Below, piece after piece: positions 1 through 4,641 of a DNA stretch of 7,775 bases (its first letter is position 1; every line of letters begins with the position of its first letter). The notes below the pieces were generated by a model that saw only the letters and a program-made list of their open reading frames with translations, was not told where the DNA came from and did not search any database. Source of the stretch: Amphritea sp. (lineage in GTDB: Bacteria; Pseudomonadota; Gammaproteobacteria; Pseudomonadales; Nitrincolaceae); the NCBI GenBank assembly GCA_024679635.1, contig JAIBDA010000060.1:1-7775 (forward strand). The letters run 5' to 3'. The position numbers were made by a program, and so were the translations under genes.

Positions 1-105
1 AGCCACGAGCCACGAGCCACGAGCCACGAGCCACGAGCCACGAGCCACGAGCCACGAGCCACGAGCCACGAGCCACGAGCCACGAGCCACGAGCCACGAG
101 CCACG
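1..105. repeat. Perfect 7-bp tandem repeat array, (AGCCACG) x15, truncated by window edge
   Basis: Fifteen uninterrupted, identical copies of AGCCACG run from the first base to position 105, and the array ends abruptly 10 bp before the stop codon of the RDD gene. The left end lies outside the window, so 15 is a minimum. Because 7 is not a multiple of 3, three units make a 21-nt codon period. All six frames are free of stop codons. The plus strand would read as a repeated Ser-His-Glu-Pro-Arg-Ala-Thr and the minus strand as Arg-Gly-Ser-Trp-Leu-Val-Ala, each cyclically permuted. I see no spacers and no inverted symmetry in the unit, so it is neither a CRISPR nor a hairpin array. It resembles the short tandem (heptameric) repeats found between genes in several bacterial groups. 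Such tracts vary in copy number by slippage and can be assembly-sensitive. Confidence 0.98.
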
Positions 106-115
106 ATGGGTATTT

Positions 116-595
116 TTACTTCTTCTTTTCCATCAGAACTATCTGCGTCTCAGAAAAGCTGTCGTGCCAGGTGGCTTTGTTGGCTGAGAAGAGCATCCAG
201 AAGAAGCCCAGACCGAAGCAGGCGAATGATAGGATTGCGGTCATAAAGCGGATAAGTGCCTGACGCAGGCTGATATGTTTGCCGTCTATGGTTTGTACTC
301 GCAGTTTCCAGGCTTGCATCCCCAGAGTTTGTCCCAGGCGTACCCAGAAGTAGGCGAAGAAGCCGAAAGTCAGTAGGAATAGAACGGATTGAAATAGCGG
401 GCCATCAACAACATTTCCGTTGTTCAGACCGACGGCGGCAAAGCCGGTACACATCCAGATGGCTGCAACCAGAAATGCGTCGTAGATCATCGCTGCAAAA
501 CGGCGCAGCAGGCTGGGTTGTTGCAGTTCACCTTCAAATTCCGGAAAAGCTCTATTCATCTTGTTTGTTTCTGTCTCTGGCTTCAGATTTAGCAT
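116..595 (-). CDS. RDD family integral membrane protein
   Basis: Small membrane protein of the RDD family, 159 aa from the longest start. The family takes its name from conserved Arg, Asp and Asp residues. Visible here are an Arg-Arg pair at 31-32 leading into Tyr-Asp (38-39) at the head of TM1 (about 38-57), TM2 (about 68-86), a QTLGMQAWKLRV segment (89-100) typical of the family, TM3 (about 115-137) and a C-terminal TWHDSFSET stretch with the last conserved Asp (145). The start is uncertain. The ATG at 593-595 has no good ribosome binding site. The in-frame ATG at 557-559 (147 aa, beginning MNRAFPEFEG) is preceded by a weak GAGA and leaves a more usual N-terminus. The gene lies 46 bp downstream of the YeeE-type transporter on the same strand with no terminator between, so co-transcription is likely. 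The biochemical function of most RDD proteins is unknown, although some have been linked to ion transport. Family call firm, role unknown. Confidence 0.85.
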   Translation of the reverse strand: MLNLKPETETNKMNRAFPEFEGELQQPSLLRRFAAMIYDAFLVAAIWMCTGFAAVGLNNGNVVDGPLFQSVLFLLTFGFFAYFWVRLGQTLGMQAWKLRVQTIDGKHISLRQALIRFMTAILSFACFGLGFFWMLFSANKATWHDSFSETQIVLMEKKK

Positions 596-641
596 CTGGC
601 TTTGTTCAGACGCATCGGTTTAACGTATCGGTTCTGCTGTT

Positions 642-1859
642 TTAATTCGGCAGGCTGAACAGGGGGCGAAGTCGGGTGCCTAAGAGGCTTCCGGCAAAGG
701 CTGCCATTAGCCATAGCCAGCCATGCAAGCTGCCGGAGACTATACCACCAAAATAGGCGCCGATGTTACAGCCAAAAGAGATAGTTGCGCCGTAGCCCAG
801 CATCACTCCGCCCAGTGTCGCAGCGAACCACTGAATAGCTGGTATTTGCCACTGCCAGCTAAACCTTCCGGCCAATGTAGCGGCGAGGAAAGCGCCCAGA
901 ATAATGCCCATATTCATCACTGATACGGTATCGCTTAGCAGTGGTTCCATAAGCGCTTCTTCCCGGCCGGGCTGAAGCCAGTATGCCCAGAAATCTAATT
1001 CTAAATCTAACCCCAGCGTGAAGGTCTCTTCCAGCCAGAGATAGGCCTTAGCGCCCCAAAGGGGGTAAGCAACGGCAACAGACCAGGGGCGGCCGGTTTC
1101 AGCCAGTACGATAAAGTTGAGCAGCGCCAATACCACGCCCCCCCAGATAAATGGCCAGGGGCCCTGAAGTAGGTTTTTCAGGTTAAAGCGTTGCTGGCGA
1201 AGGTCGTGTTCAATCGTACCGTGGTGGCGTTTTTCCAGCCAGATAGATGTACCTGCAATAACTGCAAAAATCGCTAGATTAACCGCAAGTGCTAATCCAA
1301 TACCCAGTGATTCAATCATTGCCACCGGTGCAAGCTGGGGCAGGGTAGTCCACCATTCGTAATCAGCACTGGCCCACAAACCACCAATCATAAAGCCGAT
1401 CATGCTGGGAATAGCTCTTATCTGTCCGCCGCCCACATGATAGAGGTTGCCTGAAGCACAGCCATTACCTAGCTGCATGCCGATGCCGAAGATAAAGGCT
1501 CCGAATATCACTGACCAGCCTAATGGGCGAGTGTAACCCGCTACGTCGTTGCCCAGCAGGGTGCCACTGGAAAGTGCCGGGAAAAAAAGGCAGACGGCGA
1601 CTGCGAGCATCAGCATCTGAGCCCGTATACCTCGTCCACGACGATTGACTATCAGGTTGCGCCAGGCAGAGGTAAAACCAAAGGATGCATGAAACAGGGA
1701 AAGCCCGAGGGCTGCGCCAAGGATGAGTAGCAAGGCCTGGTGGCTATCATGTTCCCGGATCAGATAGAGAGACCCCGTGACCAGTAGCAGCAGTGCCAGT
1801 GACAGGTTACGCAGACGGTTAAATCGTGCCGTGAGGGGCAGGGTTTCAATTTGATTCAT
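642..1859 (-). CDS. YeeE/YedE family sulfur-compound (thiosulfate-type) transporter
   Basis: Polytopic inner-membrane protein of 405 aa with two Sulf_transp (DUF395, YeeE/YedE) halves. The first half holds the signature GNGCASGN (131-138, Cys134) followed by HVGGGQ (141-146). The second holds SFGCNIGAYFGG (361-372, Cys364). In characterised YeeE/TsuA proteins, membrane-embedded cysteines in GxGC-type motifs relay thiosulfate through the membrane. Two such cysteines are kept here. The equivalent early motif, around GFTSAW (61-66), has no Cys, so the exact substrate (thiosulfate or another sulfur compound) is open. The protein is longer than the single-transporter norm (about 330-350 aa) because of a hydrophilic central loop (about 205-235). 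The ATG at 1857-1859 has no Shine-Dalgarno sequence, and the bases before it read ATACCTCC, the complement of one. There is no ATG, GTG or TTG in frame in the preceding leader, so I keep this start. A promoter with an extended -10 lies about 40 bp upstream. The RDD gene follows in the same direction. Confidence 0.87.
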   Translation of the reverse strand: MNQIETLPLTARFNRLRNLSLALLLLVTGSLYLIREHDSHQALLLILGAALGLSLFHASFGFTSAWRNLIVNRRGRGIRAQMLMLAVAVCLFFPALSSGTLLGNDVAGYTRPLGWSVIFGAFIFGIGMQLGNGCASGNLYHVGGGQIRAIPSMIGFMIGGLWASADYEWWTTLPQLAPVAMIESLGIGLALAVNLAIFAVIAGTSIWLEKRHHGTIEHDLRQQRFNLKNLLQGPWPFIWGGVVLALLNFIVLAETGRPWSVAVAYPLWGAKAYLWLEETFTLGLDLELDFWAYWLQPGREEALMEPLLSDTVSVMNMGIILGAFLAATLAGRFSWQWQIPAIQWFAATLGGVMLGYGATISFGCNIGAYFGGIVSGSLHGWLWLMAAFAGSLLGTRLRPLFSLPN

Positions 1860-1895
1860 GGAGGTATCAGGCAGACAACTGGTTAAAAGTTCGCC

Positions 1896-1925
1896 ACTAT
1901 AGCACTGTTCGATGCGAAATGGAGT
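1896..1925 (-). promoter_or_regulatory. Putative extended -10 promoter for the YeeE-RDD pair
   Basis: Read on the minus strand, TGCTATAGT (1904 to 1896) is an extended -10 element (TGn followed by TATAGT). No good -35 hexamer is found 16-18 bp upstream, which is tolerated by extended -10 promoters. It sits just after the terminator of the Sel1-repeat gene and would start transcription near 1889, giving a leader of about 30 nt. It would make the transporter and RDD genes a separate transcription unit. This is motif-based inference only. Confidence 0.45.
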
Positions 1926-1937
1926 TAGACGCAGGTA

Positions 1938-1967
1938 TAAAAAAACCGGACGCTTAGCCCGGTTTTT
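1938..1967 (-). terminator. Intrinsic terminator of the Sel1-repeat gene (possibly bidirectional)
   Basis: AAAAACCGG (1941-1949) and CCGGTTTTT (1959-1967) form a perfect 9-bp stem around a 9-nt loop. On the minus strand the hairpin is followed by a run of seven T residues (1945 to 1939 in plus coordinates), the classic Rho-independent arrangement. It begins 18 bp after the stop codon of the Sel1-repeat gene. Because the stem itself has A and T tracts on both sides it could also work on plus-strand transcripts, although no plus-strand gene precedes it. Confidence 0.85.
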
Positions 1968-1984
1968 CTGACCCTCAGCGCCGC

Positions 1985-2791
1985 TTACTTAAATGGCGTT
2001 ACATATTTGCTCTGGTAGTCTGCTGCTAATAGCTTAGCTTGTTCCAGCTCTGCATCAGACAGTTTCATGACAATTCTCGATTGAAGAGCTCTGGCGGTTG
2101 GGTTACCCAGCTCCAGTGCGTTTTGCAACCATGCGTATGCGGTGATATTGGTCTGTTGGCTGGCATCGGCCCCGTGACTGTTGGAATACATAGCACCCAG
2201 GAAGAACATCGCATCCATATGCCCCTGCTCAGCTGCTTTACGGTACCATTCTTCAGCTTTAGAAAAGTCCTGTGGGACACCTGAACCAAAGTTATAAGCC
2301 CGTCCCAGGTTATGTTGAGCCAGTATCAGCCCCTGATCGGCAGCCATCAAATACCAGTTTAGTGCAGCAGAGGTATCGCGGCTGACGCCATAACCAAATT
2401 CATACATCTCGCCTAAGCGGTTCTGCGAGGCAGCGTCCCCGGATTCAGCAGCGGGTTCAATTGTTTTCAGTTCGACTTTATACGCTTTGTCTTTATACGC
2501 ACGACGGCTGTTTACACACCCCAGATGGCCCTGATCGCCACAGCGGTTGTATAGGCTTACGGCTTTCTCGATGTCAGCGTCAACGCCCCAGCCGAATTCG
2601 TGCATTTGCCCAACCATGTTCATGGCATCCAGATTGTTTTCACCAATCAGTGGCTCCAGTTCAGACATCGCTGTACTGTAATCCTGTGCTTCAAAGGCTT
2701 TGATACCTTTTGCCAGACTAGCTGAAAATGCAGAGGCTGTGTTGAGAGTCAGTAGCAGACCGGTGGCGGCCAGTAGTAGTTTCTTACCCAT
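1985..2791 (-). CDS. Secreted Sel1-like repeat (SLR/TPR) protein
   Basis: A 268-aa protein with a clear Sec signal peptide: MGKK, a leucine-rich core, then Thr-Ala-Ser-Ala at 18-21 with probable cleavage after residue 21. It is therefore predicted to be periplasmic. The mature part is a solenoid of about 36-residue Sel1-type helical pairs, with recognisable units near 53-88, 119-154, 155-190 and 191-229. They show the usual pattern of an A-x-x-x-L-G-x-M/A-Y core, a G-x-G-V turn, D-x-x-K/A-A, and a W-Y-x-K/M-A-A-x-Q-G end. Residues 89-118 are a degenerate unit. Cys84 and Cys92 could form a disulfide in the periplasm. Sel1 repeats mediate protein-protein contacts, and no enzymatic motif is visible, so the partner is unknown. 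The gene is monocistronic by context: its own -10 (TATAAT) lies upstream and a strong terminator lies 18 bp downstream. The ribosome binding site is weak. Confidence 0.88.
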   Translation of the reverse strand: MGKKLLLAATGLLLTLNTASAFSASLAKGIKAFEAQDYSTAMSELEPLIGENNLDAMNMVGQMHEFGWGVDADIEKAVSLYNRCGDQGHLGCVNSRRAYKDKAYKVELKTIEPAAESGDAASQNRLGEMYEFGYGVSRDTSAALNWYLMAADQGLILAQHNLGRAYNFGSGVPQDFSKAEEWYRKAAEQGHMDAMFFLGAMYSNSHGADASQQTNITAYAWLQNALELGNPTARALQSRIVMKLSDAELEQAKLLAADYQSKYVTPFK

Positions 2792-2832
2792 CGAGATGCG
2801 CCCGTATGATTTAAAATAAAAATTTGGCGCCT

Positions 2833-2838
2833 ATTATA
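2833..2838 (-). promoter_or_regulatory. Putative -10 box for the Sel1-repeat gene
   Basis: On the minus strand this reads TATAAT, a perfect sigma-70 -10 hexamer, within GCTATAATAG. Transcription would start near 2826, about 35 nt before the ATG at 2791. No convincing -35 exists at 16-18 bp; an AAGACA lies only 14 bp upstream, so either the spacing is poor or an activator helps. Inferred from motif and position. Confidence 0.5.
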
Positions 2839-2900
2839 GCGGCCTGCTTTACTGTCTTGATAGGGACAAAACAGAAGTTTTTGACCGGGACTCTTGGCGC

Positions 2901-2931
2901 AGATCACTTAATTGCTTAATTAGCAAGATCT
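2901..2931. repeat. Interrupted palindrome with 8-bp direct repeat between gloA and the Sel1 gene
   Basis: AGATC (2901-2905) and TTGCT (2912-2916) pair with AGCAA (2922-2926) and GATCT (2927-2931), giving 10 bp of stem with a 6-nt bulge on the left arm and a TAATT loop. The same stretch contains a tandem CTTAATTG / CTTAATTA (2907-2914, 2915-2922). It lies 50 bp beyond the gloA stop codon. There is no T-run after it on either strand, so it is not a standard intrinsic terminator. It could be an operator or a chance AT-rich palindrome. Confidence 0.3.
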
Positions 2932-2980
2932 AATGTTGGGCGTATTCTACAGGATCAGCTTTAAAAATACAGGATTTTGC

Positions 2981-3361
2981 TTAATTTCCCAAAAGCTCGA
3001 TCATATAGCCGTCCGGGTCGCGGACAAATGCCAGAATGGTTGATCCATGCAGCATCGGGCCCGGTTCACGAACAACCAGACCTCCGTGTGATTTGATTTT
3101 TTCACAGGCGGCATAGACATCTTCCACTTCGATGGCGATATGACCGTAGGCGTTGCCCATATCATAGTCGCTTGTTTCCCAGTTATGAGTGAGTTCCAGT
3201 ACGGTTGTTTCTAGCTCAGGTCCATAGCCAAGAAAAGCCAGGGTGAACTTCCCCTCGGGGAACTCTTTACGGCGTAATAGCTTCATTTCCAGAATATCAG
3301 TATAAAAAGATATCGACTTCTGAAGGTCTGTAACTCTGAGCATTGTATGTAAAAGTCGCAT
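2981..3361 (-). CDS. gloA: Lactoylglutathione lyase (glyoxalase I)
   Basis: Glyoxalase I, 126 aa. It converts the hemithioacetal of methylglyoxal and glutathione to S-lactoylglutathione in the cytosol, the first step of methylglyoxal detoxification. The N-terminus [10 protein letters not shown] is nearly identical to E. coli GloA, and the four metal ligands known for that enzyme are all at the same positions: His5, Glu56 (in VLELTHNW), His74 (in AYGHIA) and Glu122 (in DPDGYMIEL). It is a short, single-domain form without the loops of Zn-type eukaryotic enzymes. By family knowledge it should therefore be a Ni/Co-activated homodimer. It is about 9 residues shorter than E. coli GloA only because the C-terminal tail stops after ELLGN. 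The ATG at 3359-3361 is preceded by GGAAAG at 6-nt spacing. No clear terminator is seen. The upstream 69 bp (3362-3430) must hold its promoter, since an IS5-ended element begins at 3431. Confidence 0.96.
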   Translation of the reverse strand: MRLLHTMLRVTDLQKSISFYTDILEMKLLRRKEFPEGKFTLAFLGYGPELETTVLELTHNWETSDYDMGNAYGHIAIEVEDVYAACEKIKSHGGLVVREPGPMLHGSTILAFVRDPDGYMIELLGN

Positions 3362-3450
3362 TTTGGGCTTTCCGGGTTTGTGGCCTAATAGCGATTCATC
3401 GTAAACTATCCCTGAGACAGATCAAATAAAGGAAGGTGCGAATAAGTCCA

Positions 3451-3576
3451 ATGTCTTCTCTGCGGGCAATAGAACGGTCAGATGCGCGCAAGACAGCGCA
3501 GCGAAATGTCTGGACCTTTTCAAGCGGTCTGGCAAAGCAAATGGCCGTTATAGTGCCCGCCCTTCGGGGTTTTTAG
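3451..3576 (+). other. Doubtful 41-codon small ORF inside the IS5-ended element
   Basis: An ATG at 3451, inside the left inverted repeat, opens 41 codons ending at TAG 3574-3576. The predicted peptide is basic (starts MSSLRAIERSDARK, ends VIVPALRGF) and I do not recognise it. An AAGGAAGG at 3429-3436 is 14 nt upstream of the ATG, too far for a normal ribosome binding site and too close for the in-frame GTG at 3436. It does not match IS5 transposase as I know it. It is recorded because it spans nearly half of the element, but chance is the more likely explanation. Confidence 0.15.
3476..3516. repeat. Bulged stem-loop inside the IS5-ended element
   Basis: GGTCAGA-TGCGC (3476-3487) pairs with GCGCA (3496-3500) and, after an 8-nt asymmetric bulge, with TCTGGACC (3509-3516, one bulged G). 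It is followed by TTTT (3517-3520). On the plus strand this could be a structured RNA segment or a weak terminator. The bulge and the short T-run argue against an efficient terminator. Found by eye, without an energy calculation. Confidence 0.3.
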
Positions 3577-3656
3577 AGAAGTCGGATATCAGTGTTAACA
3601 ATTTTCGACGTACAGCTAGTATGTCTGTAATTGTTGCCTCGATCTCCAACTTCTCT
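3575..3656. repeat. Long palindrome A, nested in the IS5-ended element
   Basis: An 82-bp imperfect palindrome with three nested stems. The outer stem is AGAGAAGTCGGATATC (3575-3590) against GATCTCCAACTTCTCT (3641-3656), 14 of 16 paired. The middle is AACAATT (3597-3603) against AATTGTT (3629-3635), perfect. The inner is GACGTAC (3607-3613) against GTATGTC (3619-3625), with one G-T wobble and loop AGCTA. Its arms resemble those of the palindrome after prfB (7394-7510): GATATCA..GTGTTAACA against GATATTACGGCGTTAAAA, and TTGCCTCG..ATCTCC against TTGCCTTGTACTATCTTC. I infer two diverged members of one dispersed palindromic repeat family. The plus-strand T-run just before it (3570-3574) does not follow a hairpin of more than 4 bp. 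Confidence 0.7.
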
Positions 3657-3687
3657 TTAAAGCCAGAGGCGCATGAGACTTATTCGA

Positions 3688-3736
3688 ACCTTCCCAAATC
3701 ATCGGGTATTCTGTTATCTGTATTGGGAAGTAAGGT
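3688..3736 (+). promoter_or_regulatory. Leader hairpin that can cover the phasin ribosome binding site
   Basis: TTCCCAA (3691-3697) pairs perfectly with TTGGGAA (3723-3729). ACC (3688-3690) can pair with GGT (3734-3736), which is part of the AAGGTG ribosome binding site at 3732-3737. Alternatively ACCTT (3688-3692) pairs with AAGGT (3732-3736). The left arm is the outermost part of the right IS5-type inverted repeat, so the element supplies the anti-ribosome-binding-site strand. Whether this matters depends on where the transcript starts, which the sequence does not settle; a weak TATTCT -10 at 3707-3712 would exclude the left arm from the mRNA. Confidence 0.35.
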
Positions 3737-3742
3737 GCATAT

Positions 3743-4072
3743 ATGTTTCAAGATATGTCTAAAGCCCTGAACCAGTCTATGGGGCCATTTAAAGAGCTGG
3801 TGAATATTCAAACGAAAATGCTGGAGGAGCTGACACGTCAACAGATGGCCTGTACCAAAGCTTGCATTGACGCGACCGTAGCGCAAACCCGCCAGATGCA
3901 GGAGTGTCACTCTCCTGAAGAGTTGGTAAAGCTTCAGCGGGATTACGCTAAACAGCTGGAAGAGTCTCTTAAAGAGGCGAATGACAATAATATGAAAGCG
4001 TTGAACAGTGCTTGCGAATCTGTTGAGCAGTTGGCAAATGATTCTTTTGATGTATTTGCCCCTAAAACATAA
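3743..4072 (+). CDS. Phasin family protein (PHA granule-associated)
   Basis: A 109-aa soluble, almost entirely helical, amphipathic protein. It has the layout of Phasin_2-type proteins: an N-terminal FQDMSKALNQSMGPFKELVNIQ helix, a central stretch with QTRQMQE, then SPEELVKLQRDYAKQLEESLKEANDN, which matches the usual phasin pattern (x-D-P-x-E-L-x-x-L-Q-x-x-Y). Phasins coat polyhydroxyalkanoate granules and influence their number and size, so the organism probably makes PHA, although no PHA synthase is in view. The length is at the short end for the family. The start is well supported: AAGGTG (3732-3737) lies 5 nt before ATG 3743. Two Cys (37, 41) in a C-x-x-x-C arrangement and others at 55 and 90 are unusual for a phasin but have no assigned role. 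An FldB-like flavodoxin gene follows 36 bp downstream without a visible terminator, so the two may share a transcript. Other helical granule or stress proteins are possible alternatives. Confidence 0.8.
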   Translation: MFQDMSKALNQSMGPFKELVNIQTKMLEELTRQQMACTKACIDATVAQTRQMQECHSPEELVKLQRDYAKQLEESLKEANDNNMKALNSACESVEQLANDSFDVFAPKT

Positions 4073-4108
4073 TTTTGTTGTTCTGGTTCAACCACTAAGT
4101 GAGTTTTG

Positions 4109-4627
4109 ATGAGTAAGGAAATAGGTCTTTTTTACGGTTCGACTACCGGTAATACCGAGAGTTGCGCTGAGTTGATAGCTACCCGGATTGGGATGGAGCG
4201 GGTTGAGTTAAGAGAACTTGCAAACGATGGATTGGAAGCGATTTCAGATTACAACTATCTGATTTTGGGTATGCCAACCTGGGATTATGGTGAGCTGCAG
4301 GAAGACTGGTCAGATGTTTGGGCTGAGTTGGATGAGATCGATTTTAACGGTGTTAATTGTGCTCTGTTTGGGCTGGGTGATCAGGTAGGCTATGGAGAAT
4401 GGTTCCTGGATGCGATGGGAGCCCTGCATGATAAACTGGTTAGCCGGGGGGCTGTTATGACCGGCTATTGGCCTATCGAGGGTTATCGTTTTGATGCCTC
4501 AAAGGCTCTCATTGAAGATCAGAGTCATTTCGTTGGTCTGGCGCTGGATGAAGATAGTCAAAGCGATCTGACTGCAGAACGGGTTGAGCGTTGGGTGCCT
4601 CAGGTTTTGACGTCCTTTGGTCTTTAA
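4109..4627 (+). CDS. fldB: Long-chain flavodoxin, FldB-like
   Basis: FMN-binding electron carrier, 172 aa from ATG 4109. An in-frame TTG at 4106 directly before it is a less likely start; the AGTGAG stretch at 4098-4103 gives the ATG a 5-nt spacing. The phosphate loop is GSTTGNTE (10-17). The first isoalloxazine loop is PTWDYGELQEDW (56-67, Trp58). The second is GLGDQVGYGEWF (88-99, Tyr95). A long-chain insertion (about 115-140, GYWPIEGYRF) and FVGLALDEDSQSDLTAERV follow. The LQEDW, GYGEWFLDAMGALHDKL and GYWPxEGY segments resemble E. coli FldB more than FldA. However, the phosphate loop is canonical, unlike the altered GSSTCYTE of E. coli FldB. It would pass electrons from ferredoxin/flavodoxin-NADP reductase to acceptors such as radical-SAM enzymes. 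It converges on nhaD with only 14 bp between the stop codons and no visible terminator. Flavodoxin is certain; the FldB assignment is probable. Confidence 0.9.
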   Translation: MSKEIGLFYGSTTGNTESCAELIATRIGMERVELRELANDGLEAISDYNYLILGMPTWDYGELQEDWSDVWAELDEIDFNGVNCALFGLGDQVGYGEWFLDAMGALHDKLVSRGAVMTGYWPIEGYRFDASKALIEDQSHFVGLALDEDSQSDLTAERVERWVPQVLTSFGL

Positions 4628-4641
4628 TATTTTGAACCGGA

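Larger units (their letters stand above)
3431..3694. mobile_element. Miniature (MITE-like) element with IS5-type terminal inverted repeats
   Basis: The left end (3431-3448) reads GGAAGGTGCGAATAAGTC. The right end, read on the minus strand from 3694, reads GGAAGGTTCGAATAAGTC. The match is 17 of 18 and extends to 20 of 23 bp including a shared ATG. The first 16 bases match, as I recall them, the ends of IS5 and close relatives (GGAAGGTGCGAAYAAG). At 264 bp it is far too short for a transposase, and no transposase remnant is recognisable, so it looks like a non-autonomous derivative mobilised by an IS5-family enzyme. The flanks are TAAA (left) and CAAA (right), so any 4-bp target duplication is imperfect and the insertion may be old. 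Inside are a hairpin-forming stretch (3476-3516), a 41-codon ORF (3451-3576) and a long palindrome (3575-3656). It fills most of the gap between the divergent gloA and phasin genes and may carry the phasin promoter. Confidence 0.7.

Noticed and set aside
1..105. CRISPR-like array
   Set aside because: The units are 7 bp and contiguous with no spacers, and no cas gene is in the window.
106..246. ATG at the junction of the heptamer array opening 46 codons on the plus strand
   Set aside because: It is antisense to the end of the RDD gene, with Arg/Ser-rich low-quality composition and no ribosome binding site.
3561..3574. GC-rich CCCTTCGGGG followed by TTTTT, looking like an intrinsic terminator
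   Set aside because: The best stem is about 4 bp and no gene precedes it on the plus strand. Too weak to annotate as a terminator.
3423..3699. CAAAT on both sides of the miniature element as a target-site duplication
   Set aside because: The left copy is offset by three bases from the element end, and IS5-type duplications are 4 bp. TAAA versus CAAA is only 3 of 4. No duplication can be claimed.
3726..3745. AAGGTGC next to the phasin start resembling a third IS5-type end
   Set aside because: Only 11 of 14 bases match, and the shared part is the ribosome binding site itself. Probably coincidence.
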